From contig JADDOH010008032.1 of assembly GCA_016648135.1 (NCBI GenBank), positions 62,001-126,000 of the forward strand: a stretch of 64,000 nt of DNA. The letters are read 5' to 3'. The notes beneath the pieces are model-generated. The model saw nothing but the letters and a program-made list of their open reading frames with translations, did not search any database and was not told the origin of the DNA. This document shows positions 31,404 to 43,597 of this stretch, piece by piece. The stretch is from Agrypnia vestita. Its lineage: Eukaryota > Arthropoda > Insecta > Trichoptera > Phryganeidae. How positions within the stretch are numbered: the first letter of the stretch is position 1; each line of letters opens with the position of its first letter. The translations under genes were made by a program, and so were the position numbers.

Positions 31404-32346
31404 TTCCCTCGTGTCGTAGCACAGAAATGCCCCAAGCTACAAAGCTGTTTCGCTTCAAAATAGAATGATGCCCTTTCATCAGAGAAATACAAAGCGCAGG
31501 TTTTGTTAGAACGCGCTGTCCGTATCAAAATAGTCCAGAAACATAAGCGCAATCAAAACCACAATTGCAGAGGCACTGTGACAAACACATATAGAATGAT
31601 GGTGTTGTCTCGGTTGGTCCATCAACTGGATGATTTATCCCATAGCGAGTTCTTCCGGGTTAGATGGCGCCAACAGCTGGTCTGGTTTTATTTGTCTCAC
31701 AGCCTTACGAATTGGCAGTATTAGTTTTCTCACGCCAGAGAAAATCCTGTTAATAAAGATTATGTAACGTATCCTCACTGCTAATTACAGATCCTTTATA
31801 TTATTTCTGAATGAATCCGTAACCAAGCGACGGCTTTCAAATGAATGTGATTTTTGTACATATTACAGTATTTTTAAAACATTGGTTTGTATTAGTTGTG
31901 GAATAAATACAAGTACATATTTATTTATTCTTAATGAGAACAAGATGAATATGTCACTCTGTAGGTATTTTATTTCTTGAATTTTTTTATATACATATTT
32001 TATCCGTTGACGTCGTCGTTTTTAATCGGGATACTAAATGGTTGACTGAATTGCATCCCGAGAGACCCCGTTCGGATCCAGAATTTCACGAATATTCCAA
32101 AGTTTGTTTGTTTTAATATATTCGATATGCTTTTTGCATTTACGCTTTGTATTTTCTTAGTGGGTGCTTTATAGCTAACAAAACTAATTAAAAATTCTAT
32201 TCTTTGGCGAGGGCTACACGTGCCTTCCCGAGTTCTTAAATTATCATTTTGAATAGTTAACAGGTCCAATAATTTGTTTGGATCATTAATAAAATATTGA
32301 TATAATAAATACGTAAAGTTTGCAATACTTTTTTTTACGCTTCAAC
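31404..32346. other. Unassigned DNA
   Basis: 31404-31740 is less AT-rich, with short frames on both strands and no recognisable motif. 31740-32346 is AT-rich. No gene supported. Confidence 0.35.
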
Positions 32347-32495
32347 ATGCCAGGAGGCTCAATTACAAAAGCGAAATACATCACAAAATACCCAGGCTTC
32401 GGTAAATCATAAAGATTTAATTGTGACCTCACCGGAAATCGAACCCGGAACCCTCGAAGTGAGAAGCCTGTGTCATAGTCACTGTGCTTTGAAAA
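32347..32495 (-). mobile_element. tRNA-derived SINE, family B (copy 3)
   Basis: Complement of the family-B SINE. B box GGGTTCGATTTCCGGTGAGG and body TTTTGTGATGTATTTCGCTT are recognisable; the A-box end (~32490) is eroded. Confidence 0.8.
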
Positions 32496-32717
32496 ATTGA
32501 AAGAACCCAAGGACATTACTTTTTAGTCTTTTTTTTCATACCTTTAAGTATTTTTTATCTCCGAGTTCTTTAATTTTTCTGATTCCTTTTTTTTCATAGT
32601 CGTTTTCTTTTCCTCACTGTTCTTTCTTTATTTCATATTCTTATGTCAATTTAATGACATTACGCCGTATAAATTGGATTGCTAGACTGTAAATATTACT
32701 ATAGGGCGATTCCATTA

Positions 32718-32775
32718 TCAGACCTAATGGTGGATCCTGCAATGAGATCCGAAACGTTGACCAGAGAGATCGATA
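32718..32775 (+). ncRNA. Decayed hammerhead-like motif related to the 51.3-kb one
   Basis: Plus strand: CTAATGG (32724-32730; consensus CUGAUGA, two core changes), then TGGATCCTGCAATGAGATCC and GAAACGTT (32751-32758). The 51.3-kb minus-strand motif reads TGGACCCTGCAATGGGATCC then GAAACGTC. The core is mutated, so it is presumably inactive. Confidence 0.55.
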
Positions 32776-33717
32776 CACGGCTGAATATCCGATAAAAGTA
32801 CACATATAACATTTATTCTAGTTCTAGACGATTTTATACAAATGTTGCCTTTACGTATGCTGCCTATCTGCCTGAGATTTACCCCGTAATACGTCTATTT
32901 CCCTTGGATGTGTCTTTATCCTTTCTATCTCGTCTTCAACGTAATGGTCCAAAATTATGCGAATATATAAACATAAACCTACCAGTCCCTCTTTATATAT
33001 TTTTATCATATTATCCCTAAGGGATGGTAATGTAATGCAAAGTTAACGCGCTATTTTTCCCTTCGTTGCTAATTCGGCTTAAGTGATATTTCTTCGAATC
33101 TTTCTTATAATATAAATAAATTTATCATCCCCTTCTTACGAGACTAAATTCCTTTATTTCATATTCAGGTAAACACATTTACATAATGCGTCCTCATTTG
33201 CAGCTCCCCTCGCGTAAAGAAAAACCAAGGTAAGTAATTTCAAGCCTTAAAACAGTCGTAACATTAGCCGAATTATTTTTAATTTAATATTCAGACCGCG
33301 CTATGTATTATCTGTATAATTGAAATTTGTAATAATATCATGTCTAGATTTAAATTATTCAGAATATAGTTGAAAATTAATGTTATGTGTTAAAGTGGTG
33401 TTCGTAGAATATTTCGTAGACGATTTCCACCATTTCTTTGGTTCATAACCGGGCACAGACTATGGCTTGTTTCCGAGAAAAATAGAGCTACGACCAGAAC
33501 TTAATGGACTTTTTTCGGATTATGATTTGCTTTTGGCGCTTTTAGTAACGTATGATATGTTTTAAGAAATCATTCAACTAAAATCAACTGAAATGTATTA
33601 TAAATTATCATTATTTGTAAATATTTTTCCAAATAATGTTTTCAAATGTATTTACCAAAAAAATGAATACGATTATTACTAAACTATAATTATTAATTTA
33701 CTGAACTAATTTATGAT

Positions 33718-33905
33718 GTATTGAATTCGAGATTTGATAGAAAAGATAGCCTATAAATTTACAGGAAACATGATTTTTGAAAGGGATACGTACATTAAAT
33801 CTAGAATTCGGTAGAATTTAAATTAGTAATCCTCGATGATTCCAAAACATTTTATTTTTATTTTTTGGATATTACTGCCTTTGTATTTACACCCCACATA
33901 GATTT
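33718..33905. mobile_element. MITE family M2, degenerate copy
   Basis: Contains TTGAATTCGAGATTT, ACATGATTTTTGAAAGGGAT, TCTAGAATTCGGTA and TTAGTAATCCTCGATGATTC, then ACCCCACATAG, in the order of the right half of 27117-27440. The short frame at 33865-34071 is by-product. Confidence 0.7.
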
Positions 33906-35372
33906 TTCTGTTGTGGCGGTCGGGAGCCGCCGTGGGTCTAGCGGTACGCATTGTGTTAAGTTTTTATATAACGAAACAATGCTCGTATTACTAACTGTAC
34001 ATAGACTAACTCAATTGCAAGCTTATATGAAAAGACCTATACCTACGCTGTTTTTCACCTCTTCAATATGAAGAGTCGACTAGGACAAAGTCTGGTTGGT
34101 CCACACAAAGATGATCTGCAAAGAAGAATTCATAGGAAGCTCGCTATAATCACCTCTTCATTTTGCAGAGAGCTTTTCAGACAGAAATACATTTTCCTTA
34201 ACGTTCATTTGAGAAACATTTCTTCCACGTGAACTACGTGGGCTCTGTTTCCTAAAAGATCTGAATTTAAACTATGGTATCTGACGTACTTGGTAACATA
34301 CCATGTGTGTATGTGGCGCCTTTGTTTCTTCGAGGTACTGCCTGCATCTCCGAAAATTATTATATTTCGAGTCAAATTCTGGCATCAACCAATTTCAGAA
34401 CAATTCTAACGAATTTTGGATCCTATTAATCATTGGCAAAACCATTTCAATCACGTTCACTCGTCTTCGGTTATAAAAAACATAATTGAAAAAACGGCTG
34501 ACAACATATACTGTAAAATCATACAGCTTTATTCAAAATTTTCACAATTTATTTATATCGCTTAGATTGCTTTGTAAATTAACAAGCATTATTTATAAAA
34601 CTAGTTCCGTTATTATATAACTTGACTAAATTACACTTTATTCTACGATTTCCTGACAAAAAATTTCATTTTACAATATCATACTTAGCTAAATTTTACG
34701 CGCATTTTGTAAAAGTCTTATTACTAAACTAGCTCGCGCGTAATGAAGTTATTCTTACTCGTTTTTTTTTGATAAATATCTTTGTGAAGGAATCTTAATT
34801 AAAAACGGAATTTTTTGATAAGAGGGATCCATCCAACACAGTTTCACTCTTGAGAAATAATAGCGCAACACCTTTGATCCTTCACTTTAAAGTGTCTTCT
34901 ATTAATTTATTTATATAAATGTTTTAGCGTCATAGATAAAAAAGCAATTACAAATACCTATAATAAATATAAGAAAAAATAGCAAATGGGTAGCAAAAGC
35001 ATGCCGTTATGAGAGAACATCAAACATTATACATATCTACTTAATAAGTGTGATATAGATGAATTATACACAATAAAAAACACCTAACAACTTCAAATTA
35101 TAGATAAACACATCAAATTTTTGAACAATCATGATTCACTTTCAAACTATCTCCTCTTCAACACAAGTACGTTCAGTTGCTTATTGAAGACTTCTGAACT
35201 AATTATCTCCTTCCTGTCGCCAGAAAGTTCATTATCTCCTTCAAACTAGACACCCCCTCAATATTGTCACAAATATACATAAACACGCCTGTCCGATCAG
35301 TGAGATCTTCAGGCCTTTTTCACGGTAAGTTTTATGACTCCAATCTAAGCTATTTCTCTCCTCTATCTATAA
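33906..35372. other. Unassigned AT-rich DNA
   Basis: No supported feature. Confidence 0.4.
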
Positions 35373-35373
35373 T

Positions 35374-35420
35374 GATGGATGACATTTCGCTATAATGATC
35401 AATCATTATAGCGAGACGTC
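35374..35420. repeat. Hairpin, ~21-bp arms
   Basis: GGATGACATTTCGCTATAAT pairs with ATTATAGCGAGACGTCATCC with one mismatch around a ~6-nt loop. Isolated foldback. Confidence 0.8.
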
Positions 35421-35572
35421 ATCCAAAGACGGCAACCTTGATATACTCTTCATGACACAAGCTCAGTCCAAAATCGAAATATTGATAAACTTGGTTGACG
35501 GTCGCTTAGGCGTGTAATACATGCTCGTCATAGACACACGGTGTTGACCTTGTAACCCGTGCACTCGCCGTA

Positions 35573-36029
35573 AACTTGTTAATCTAGAAATCATTCCAAA
35601 ATTTTATTTATTGATTTGTGGTTTTCTTTATATTGTTCTGAATTTTTGTTTTGTTTTATAATTTATTTTACCATTAAGACATTCATTATAATTAATTTAT
35701 CATAAAAATTGTGTTGTGTGTTATGTAAAAACTTGCTTATCAAGAACTCGTCCCTGAATTGTATGTACTGATTTGCTACGGTCTTTATTTTGTTCTAAAT
35801 ATTATTTAAAATTTATTTTATCATTATGGCATTATTTATTTTTAATTTACCACAAAAAGCGTTTTGCGTATTATGTACAAACTTGTTAATCTGGAACTCA
35901 TTCCTAAATTGTATTTGTTTATTTGAGTCAATGTTAACTTCATTCTGTATATTATTTACAATTTGTTTAATCATTAAGTCATTATATATTTTTATTAATT
36001 TATCATAAAAAGTGTATTGTGTAATTATA
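35573..36029 (+). repeat. Three-unit ~150-bp tandem repeat
   Basis: Units start near 35573, 35730 and 35880. Each opens AACTTGYTWATC and runs through AATTGTATKT, a TTTACMATT(A)AG-CATTAT stretch and AATTTAYCAYAAAAA, then a GTGTATTGTGT-like end. Diverged tandem duplication; the 60-codon ORF at 35826-36008 lies in it and is not a gene. Confidence 0.8.
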
Positions 36030-36371
36030 TCGTATTCAAAATGTTCATAACATATTTATAGGTACCTTGTACGCTAATGTAACTCTATTATAGTCAATAA
36101 TTGACCTGTTGACGGTCTGTTAAAAAATAAAATAAAAATAAAGTTTCACAGGAAGTCCATAATAGAACTCGAAAACTATATACAGGAATCCATGCCGTTC
36201 TCTACCTGTTCTATTTCTGTGGTATAAAATACATTTTAATAAATAAATTTTTATCAATTGTGTGAGAGAAAAATGCATTTCATTCATGCATTTCATTCAA
36301 AGTGCTGGATAAGAGATAATGAAATAAAGCGAATGATTTTTACTAAAATAATGCTTTATAAATTAATTAAA

Positions 36372-36560
36372 GGCGGCCCTCGTAGCCCAGTGGGCATGAC
36401 TCTAGCTTCTCACACCGAGGGTTCCGGGTTCGATTCTCGGTGAGGTCACAATTAATCCGCGTGATTTAATCAAGCCTGGGTGTTTTGTGATGTTTTTCGC
36501 TTCTGTAATTGGGCCTCTTGGCCTGTTGAAGCATCAAATAAGAATAAAAAAAGAATAAAA
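36372..36560 (+). mobile_element. tRNA-derived SINE, family B (copy 2)
   Basis: Complete structure: GGCGGCCCTCGTAGCCCAGT head, GGGTTCGATTCTCGGTGAGG B box, GGGCCTCTTGGCCTGTTGAA body end, and an A-rich tail of AAATAAGAATAAAAAAAG type. RNA polymerase III transcribes such elements; mobilisation depends on a partner LINE. The small plus-strand frame ending in the B box is not coding. Confidence 0.85.
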
Positions 36561-37253
36561 ATATAAATACATTATTTTTTGAATTTCGGGATTTGAATTC
36601 TCGCCAATATCATTTATGGTGGCATTTTGGCGACATTCTTATTAGTTCAAATTTAAATTTAAAGTAGAGGCACACTTAATATTTAAATTATTTAGAGCAT
36701 CCACGGTCCGGCAAAAATGTTTTAATGTAATTTAATTTTCTTAAAGTAGAAGAGATTGCAAAATGAAATGCAAATTTTCCCGCCGAGATTCCCCCGAAAT
36801 GTAAATAAACAATTGAGTCATGAATATACATGATCGCATCTTCCTGCGCTCACCCCTCGCACGGGGCTGCTGCGTAACTCCCTCTTCCGGAGCTCGGCAA
36901 CACGTCATTCAAGGGGTTACAACACCTTGACATTTAAAAAAAAATAACTTGAAGTTCTGGGAATAATTTGAGTCATCACTCATTGAAAAATTCCAAGAAT
37001 TGGCCGAGTTATGGCAATTTAAGCTAAGTGTTACTTTTTTACGTTTTTCTCGAATCTCTCTTTTTCAAACTTTTGTGGGTGATATCCCTGAAACTATAAT
37101 ACTAAACCAATATTGTTAAAATTTTGCACACATCTAACTAATAACATTATATACGATGTTGATTTTTAAAAAAAAAATGTAATTTTTAACTTGTACGAAA
37201 ATACGAAAATTACTTTCAAACTTATATATTTTTAACACAATAATTTATACACA
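36561..37253. other. Unassigned DNA
   Basis: 36690-36930 is moderately complex, possibly single-copy. 36930-37250 resembles AT-rich transposon interior but matches nothing that I can name. Confidence 0.35.
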
Positions 37254-37274
37254 ACGTTTTATTCCACTTATTTG

Positions 37275-37332
37275 AGTTATATACACTAAGCGCTTTCGAT
37301 GGGCACAACCATCATCTTCAGAGGCAATATTA
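37275..37332 (-). ncRNA. Hammerhead ribozyme-like motif, 37.3 kb
   Basis: Minus strand: CTGAAGA (37321-37315), one extra T, a perfect 5-bp stem II (GATGG/CCATC, 37313-37298), GAA, then the palindrome AGCGCT (37294-37289) as stem III, then T at the cleavage position. Stem I starts with two pairs (CT/AG) then mismatches; its inverted partner at 37.6 kb has four. Confidence 0.7.
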
Positions 37333-37614
37333 GAACTAATTTTAAATCAATATGTCCGACAAATCGAAATTAAAGGGAGGACGTGGGGGAGGGGGTAGTT
37401 ATTTATTGAAATATACAACAATAATTAATTTTAACATACAATGATACTTTTCAACATACAATGATACTTACGGTATTTTAATAATGGGGATGACGCAGGT
37501 ATTTGATGTTTATTAGGTTATTTTTATTTTTGATTACTTCATTTTTGATTGTCCCCCCCCCCGTCTTCCCTTTAGTTTCTATTTGTCGGCCATATTGATT
37601 TACAATTAGTTCTA

Positions 37615-37665
37615 ATATTGCCTCTGAAGATGATGGTTGTGTCTATCGAAAGAGCTTAGGCTAAC
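37615..37665 (+). ncRNA. Hammerhead ribozyme-like motif, 37.6 kb
   Basis: Plus strand: GCCT (stem I), CTGAAGA (37624-37630), extra T, stem II GATGG..TCTATC with a wobble (37632-37647), GAAA (37648-37651), GAGCTT, then AGGC (37658-37661) pairing with GCCT. The stem III palindrome is damaged (AGAGCT instead of AGCGCT). Confidence 0.65.
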
Positions 37666-38312
37666 GTTGTGAAAAAAAAATCTTGTGTTAATCATCAACT
37701 TCTACTCTGTAAATGAAACAACGCTTAATTTATTATTTGTATATACATCATAGACATTACATTATTTAACAAGAAATTAATTTTCCGAGTAACATGTGGT
37801 AGGTACTCTGAAATCTGACTGGTTATGTACTCCTGCAATAAAATAAAGATGTATACACTGAACAAATTGTAAGCAAATATTATTTTAAAACATCACAGTA
37901 TATTCGTTTGCCATACAAAGCTCGGTATTCTCCTGGGATATGGATTGAGCCCACAACTTTAATGTTTATTGTGTACGAATTTTCAGAACAAAACAAGCGA
38001 GTTACCTTAATTTTCAGAACAAAACAAGAGCGAATATTGTACATGTTTCCATTGCCAGCATAAAAAAAAACAAATGGCGAAATCGTATAAAGTAGCGAAA
38101 AGTACAGATTGTTTTAAAAACATGCAGATAATATTTAATGTGTAGAAGTATTATACACATAAAATATTATCTATTGGTTACTTAATAATAATAATAATAT
38201 ATGGAATACATAGCGCCGTTTTCGCGAATACTCACCTCAAGGGCGCTTACGATACACAGAAAAATTATCATAGAAAACAACTTACTGCTAAAAAAAACTT
38301 ATTTGCTATTAC

Positions 38313-38606
38313 TTATTCACTAGGTGGCATGCAAGAAATGGAATTAAAGTTTAATACTATAATAGTTGGGAGTGCCTGAAAGAATTTGGTGTTTTCGCGG
38401 AGTGCACAACAGGAGTGGAAAACATTAGCTAGTGTTGTTGTGGTCAGATTCTGTATGTTCTTATATGATTGTCTAAATAAATGCGTCTTAAGTTGTTTTT
38501 TAAACTGTGGTAAGCTGTCTGTTTGTCTCAGTTTATTAGGTAGTTTGTTCCATAACTTTGGTCCAGCCACCGCGAAAGCACGATCACCGAAATTTATATT
38601 TATACA
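38313..38606 (-). pseudogene. LINE reverse transcriptase C-terminal tail (GDRAF..GPKLWN)
   Basis: The minus-strand frame reads INFGDRAFAVAGPKLWNKLP, then NKLRQTDSLPQFKKQLKTHL followed by F. The 'G-R-F-VAGP-LWN-LP ... L..FK..LK..LF' pattern is the standard C-terminal end of CR1/L2/jockey-type LINE polyproteins. The open frame continues ~45 codons past it into unrelated sequence before a stop at 38313. The copy is 5'-truncated, losing the catalytic core. Clade cannot be fixed from this segment alone. Confidence 0.75.
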
Positions 38607-39335
38607 TGTTTACTAATTTATAATATACATATAAATGTGTTTTAAAATTATCTGTGAATCTCGCCACATGCGTTCTCTTTTTTGGTACTGGCTAGCTGTC
38701 AATAAGCAATTTCGCATGCGCGGCATATGTCAAATACTGGAAATATTTATGTTTTCTGTTTTCTGTGTACGCACGATCATTGCAGGACGGTTTGAACCCA
38801 AAAACGGTTAATTTAGCGAGAAATATTTTATTATAATTAATTAATTAAAATATGTTAACGCACGATCGTATCAATCCGGGTGGAAAGGGTTATATTGTTT
38901 ATCGCTTTAAAAAGCTACTTTTAGTTTGAATAATGTTATATTCCAGAATAAATCAAGTTGCAGACTTAATACTATGGAAACGCGTGTAGTAACATACATT
39001 GTCTATGATATATTGGTTAACTACTGTCACATTCATGTCTTTCAGGTTAAAACGTCGCATTCCGAAAGTCGTTTTTCGGACATTGTTTATCTTTATTTTC
39101 TTTACTTTTATTTTATATTTTCCAGAGCATTAATAATTTGAGGACATGCCATAAAGAACAAATATGTTATTATAGGAAAGTTGTCCCCATAAACCAAAAA
39201 TGCAATATTAGTATATCGACTTTCCATTATTGTTTTACAAATAAGTTACATTTGATAGATCTTTTTTTAAATTTAGTGCTAGAATATCCATTTTAAAGTG
39301 TGATTGTTTTGTTTTGAGAAACTTGTTTGGCCGGC
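38607..39335. other. Unassigned AT-rich DNA
   Basis: No supported feature. The 71-codon plus frame 38926-39141 ends in an FYFYF-rich stretch and is probably chance. Confidence 0.4.
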
Positions 39336-39430
39336 TATTGGCAACTACCATCGGCGACAGACTGTCAAGCAGCAAGCAAATAGCAATGGCCGCGTAGCGT
39401 CCAGCAATATCGGTTATCGCCGATTGCTTA
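39330..39430 (+). repeat. GC-rich GGCCGCGTAGCG patch, second locus
   Basis: GCAATGGCCGCGTAGCGTCC with CCGGCTATTGGCAACTACCA nearby resembles the repeated words at 6655-6830. Confidence 0.4.
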
Positions 39431-40304
39431 ACTGCTAGTGTATTATTATTGTGTTGTGAGAATCGTTCGAAATTATATTTTATCCATTATTTTGTGGCAA
39501 GGGAACTTGGACCCCGAATCAGCGCCTACAAAAAATACTTAAAACATTTTGCCGAACGCACATTTAGCTTAATGAACATTTGGTCAACGAATCTTTGACC
39601 GAACGCACATTTGTGTGAGCAGACATTTCACCGAATGAACTGAAGTGTAACTTGTTCGCTGATCATAAATATATATATATAAACATGAAATTTAAAACGT
39701 CACCATACGATAAAAACATCAATTCATAAGTAAATTCAAAATACATTTATAATTGAGACGAGACATTACAAGACTAAAAAATTTTGAATTTATTTTCATA
39801 TATGCAAGATTCGTACAGGAACCCGAAAATTCGAAATCGATTTAAACACGAATTAATCACATTCATATATCCACATTATCCGTGATTCTATACCCAAAGT
39901 GATTTACTTTTTATATACGGTTCGATGATAAGAAAATGAATCATTAAATAAATCGTAATTCCACAATTTATTAATATTATAATGACGCTCACTACAGCGA
40001 CACTCTGGAGTGTCGAGACGTGTATTTTTATTCTTACTTCCCCGGTTCCAGTGGAAATTCCATTACTCTGGATAACCAGACACCCGACCGTCGAGCCAGC
40101 GCTGACTCAGTCGCGTCTCACCCTTTAAACTGAAACTTTTAAATCCAGAAATTGTTTATCGATTTTATATTACGAAAATATTTTTCATCAAACAGACATC
40201 AAATTTAGAAGCTTCTTGATAGAAACTTGATAGTTTGACAATACGTACCCCTACAATTTTTGCATTTCATAAAAACTAAAAGGCAAAAAAGTAATATCGC
40301 AATC
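39431..40304. other. Unassigned AT-rich DNA
   Basis: Short related phrases occur at 39545-39640 (GAACGCACATTT twice, ~55 bp apart). No gene. Confidence 0.4.
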
Positions 40305-40950
40305 TTCTTCTTCATATTCCCTGTCGGGTCTCCCCGACGTCAGTGATCACCCGGGAGAAAGTTTCTCTGTCCAGAGCAATGCGGAACAGCTCTTCCACGC
40401 TTCTTATCCCGGTCCACTCTCGGATGTTCCTAAGCCAGGAATGCCGCCTCCTCCCGCCCCTCTGCGACCCTCAATCTTCCCCTTTATGACGAGCTGAAGA
40501 ATGGAGTACTTTTCGCCCCTCATTATATGACCAAAGTATGACATTTTACGGAGCTTTACTGTGTTGAGTAACTGTCTGTTTGCGTTTGCTCTACGTAAAA
40601 CTTCATTAATACTAGTCATGTCAGTCCAGGACATCATAAACATTTTAAGATGTATCCACATTTCGAACGCCTCTAAGCGATTTAGAGTATTCACCTTCAG
40701 CGTCCATGCTTCAGCACCATAAAATAGAACTCACCATACATACATAGCATTTGATTAACCTCTGTCTGAGCTTCATATTTAAGTCGTCATTTCTTAGTAG
40801 ACTTTTCATCTTATTAAAAGATGCACGGGCTGTCTCTATTCTTCATTTGATCTCCGTATCAGGGTCCAGATTGTCAGTAATAATACTGCCCAAATATTTA
40901 AACTGTTTTACTCTCTCAATGTTAACACCCTTTAATTGAAGGCACACATT
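40305..40950 (-). pseudogene. RTE-type LINE C-terminus, antisense copy
   Basis: Minus-strand counterpart of 2338-2960. The longest open part (40694-40404) reads NTLNRLEAFEMWIHLKMFMM, SWTDMTSINEVLRRANANRQ, KLRKMSYFGHIMRGEKYSIL and GKIEGRRGAG. Beyond it on the minus strand lie the expected upstream segments (KMKSLL, ARASFNKM, a DPDTEIK-like block) broken by stops, and downstream the RSVEELFRIALDRETFS end. Endonuclease and catalytic motifs are absent. It keeps the W in FEMW that the 2.3-kb copy lost, so the two copies decayed independently. Confidence 0.75.
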
Positions 40951-42083
40951 TAGACAATATCGCAAAAAAGAAATTATATCATAGATTATGTTAGTAAAAT
41001 TAACTATCTGCAAAGATATTTTCAGTTAATTTATCTCTTTTTAAAATTACAAACCAACTGTAGTGTAAAGTGAACGTGATATGTCAGGACAATAATGTAA
41101 CTTTCTATCCTCTGCCTAGTGAATAACTTGGACATGAAACAGCATGATTATAAGCGAGTTAGTTTCTGTCGCATACATATTCGCGCGATTTTTACGTCTT
41201 GAATTTAGTCTTCTTTTTCTTAGTGGTTTTCTTGCGGCTGAAGTTGCATGTAGCCTTCTTCATACGGTCCGTCCATCGGGCAAGAGGCTATCCTTTTTCT
41301 CTTCAATCAGTCACAGCAAACCTCTCTAAGTTAGTATTCTATCTCTCCTTCTTTTGGAGTCTTTGTCCAGGTTTCCGATGCCTACAAAGCTATGGAGCGT
41401 AGCGCATTTCGTTTGTTACGATTGCTTTAGAGTTTAATTAATTGTTTAGAGAATCTCGCGTCACACATCCTGCTATTCAGCATCCCCGTATATTCGCAAA
41501 CAAACGCTATGAGTGTTTTCTACGAAGAAGCGACAGGTACCTTCAAGTGGCTGTTCTTATTAAGTCAAGCTACCTGAGATTACATCCGTTTTGCAGCCAT
41601 TTCTAGTTTAAATCTCCACCAGACCGTCTCGAGAAATGAGATGAAATGTTTTACGTTCTTACATTTTATATTCCGTGTACATATTTCAAAGGCGAAACAT
41701 TCACGAGAATGTACAACGGATTTTTAAATTCCTCGTTCTTTCTTACTCCTTGTCATCTTACACAAAGAATTAAATAATGGATATAAAACTGCATTCTTGA
41801 ATATGCTACTACGCTTGTTGCGTCACTTCGCTACAGATATAATTTAATTTCACCTTTGTTTAACTCAACAAATTTAAAATATCTATTGTGATATGTACTT
41901 CAACGATTTACTATTGCCATTTTCATACTTTTGAGAAATGTGTCTCACTGAATATTTTCAATTAGTGGAGTTTTATAAAGCTAAAATTATATTAATTAAT
42001 AATTATTAATAAGAAAAAATGCCAAAACGGTGGGTTTTATTCTTATTTACACGTATTCTATCTTTTCTTTTTAAATATAAAAT
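40951..42083. other. Unassigned DNA
   Basis: 41400-41760 is mildly complex, with no coding motif in any frame. No supported feature. Confidence 0.35.
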
Positions 42084-42275
42084 GTGGGCAATTATGATTA
42101 TTGACCTGTTATAATTATTTACATTTTATTATTAGCAATAATGCAGTAATCTATAAAATATAAAATATGTCAAATTGTTAATACAAAGACTTGCATGTGG
42201 CAATTGTGATGATTAACCTGTTATAATTATTTACATTTTATTATTACCAATAATGCAGTAGTCTTTAAAGTAAAC
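42084..42275 (+). repeat. Two-unit tandem repeat, ~110 bp period
   Basis: GACCTGTTATAATTATTTAC then ATTTTATTATTA(G/C)CAATAATGCAGTA occurs at ~42104 and ~42212 with TGTGG-CAATTRTGATKATT before each. Confidence 0.85.
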
Positions 42276-42894
42276 ATCTTATTAAATTTTCTAGTATACT
42301 AAAAAATACAGCATTATTAAATAACACATTTATAACAATTAAAATTATAATGTATATACCGATTCTATTTAACATTACGATGATTTATCCGCAAATTTTA
42401 ACGATTTTCTAATTACTAAAAATGATTATATTATTTAATAAGGAATTTCTTCAAATCTTCAGACTGGGATACAGAACTGTATGGTAGAATGGATTGTGTG
42501 CCTTTCATTTCCTCTGTATATATATTTTAAGGGTGCGAGATGTATTTGATGATTACATACGTATTTTATTTCCATATATATCTTTTTCTCAACATATATA
42601 TAATTCTTAAGTTCGGAGTTCACTGGAATTTTTAATGATTTCGATATAGCTTATGACTCTCTTTCCTGCTCCCTAACATATTTTCCCATATGTAACTGAT
42701 CCATGTGTAAATAATCCTACTTTACTTACACCTTTAATGTACTTATTATTATACTTATTCCCTTGTCGCAGGGGTTTCCAACATAATTTGATGCTTATTG
42801 AGTTAAGGCATTACACCACCCTGGAATAAATTAAGGTAGAATTTGGGTATATTTTACGAAGGGCTGATTAATTGATTTTATTTTTTTAATTGAC

Positions 42895-43012
42895 ACTTAT
42901 ATTGTGTATTTTTATTGGCACATATTAAACTAAATTTTGACAAAAACATAAAATGGCCGCGTTGTCTATTTCCGTAGAATTCCTTTGTGACTAACATGCA
43001 ACTATTCCCGGT
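42895..43012 (+). repeat. Dispersed repeat (partner at 57222-57295)
   Basis: GTCTATTTCCGTAGAATTCC, TTGTGAC, ATGCAAC and TTCCCGGTGCA align with GTCTATTTCCTTGGAACTCC, CGTGACTGAGATGCAAC and TTCCCCATTGCA at 57.2 kb. Unidentified element. A (GTAA)n run follows at 43037-43052. Confidence 0.55.
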
Positions 43013-43597
43013 GCATGTTTGTTTGAGGCTGGCAAAAGTAAGTAAGTAAGTAGGTTGAGTAACACGTAATTATAATTATACACTAAATGTATGTAAGTTT
43101 TATTATAAAGTTTATTTAAATTTAAATAACGCTGTGTTAAAGTGGTGTTCGGAACAAACGCTGCTGTCATTCTGTGGATGGTCGAGCTGTGTCAACCGGA
43201 GAGTAAGTGGAGAGCTTGGGCCCTTGCGAGTACCATATTCGGCATTTGTTCAGGACCGTACTCATCATAGAGGTAATGTAATGTATCTGTCGGTTACAAA
43301 CTTGATTGTTTAATAAATCTAATGGTACAAAAATAAAATAAAAAATGGATAATCGAAACACAAGAACATCTGACATCCTTATAAATGTATATTGTAACAT
43401 CATACAACTATCATCATTCGAGTCACAATTTTGAATGCTAGGTATTAATATTAGTCACTAATTACTAATTATGTGGTTTTTTTTTTGAGTTTTAGTTGTG
43501 TGTTTCTTTATTACACATGTCTTACTTTTCATCTCCCGAACCTATGTATAGGTATATGTATATACCCTTATTGGATTTAATATACTTATGTAATATA

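Larger units (their letters stand above)
37254..37690. mobile_element. PLE-like inverted end pair with two ribozyme motifs
   Basis: Left part 37254-37397 and right part 37552-37690 are inverted copies: each has a C-rich tract (complement of GGGGAGGGGG at 37388-37397; C-run at 37552-37562), a TTTCTATTTGTCGG-like segment, TTAGTTCTAATATTGCCT and a hammerhead-like core, then a tail to TTGTGTTAA. About 155 bp of unique DNA separates them. No coding sequence remains. This is the layout expected for inverted PLE pseudo-LTRs. Confidence 0.75.
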
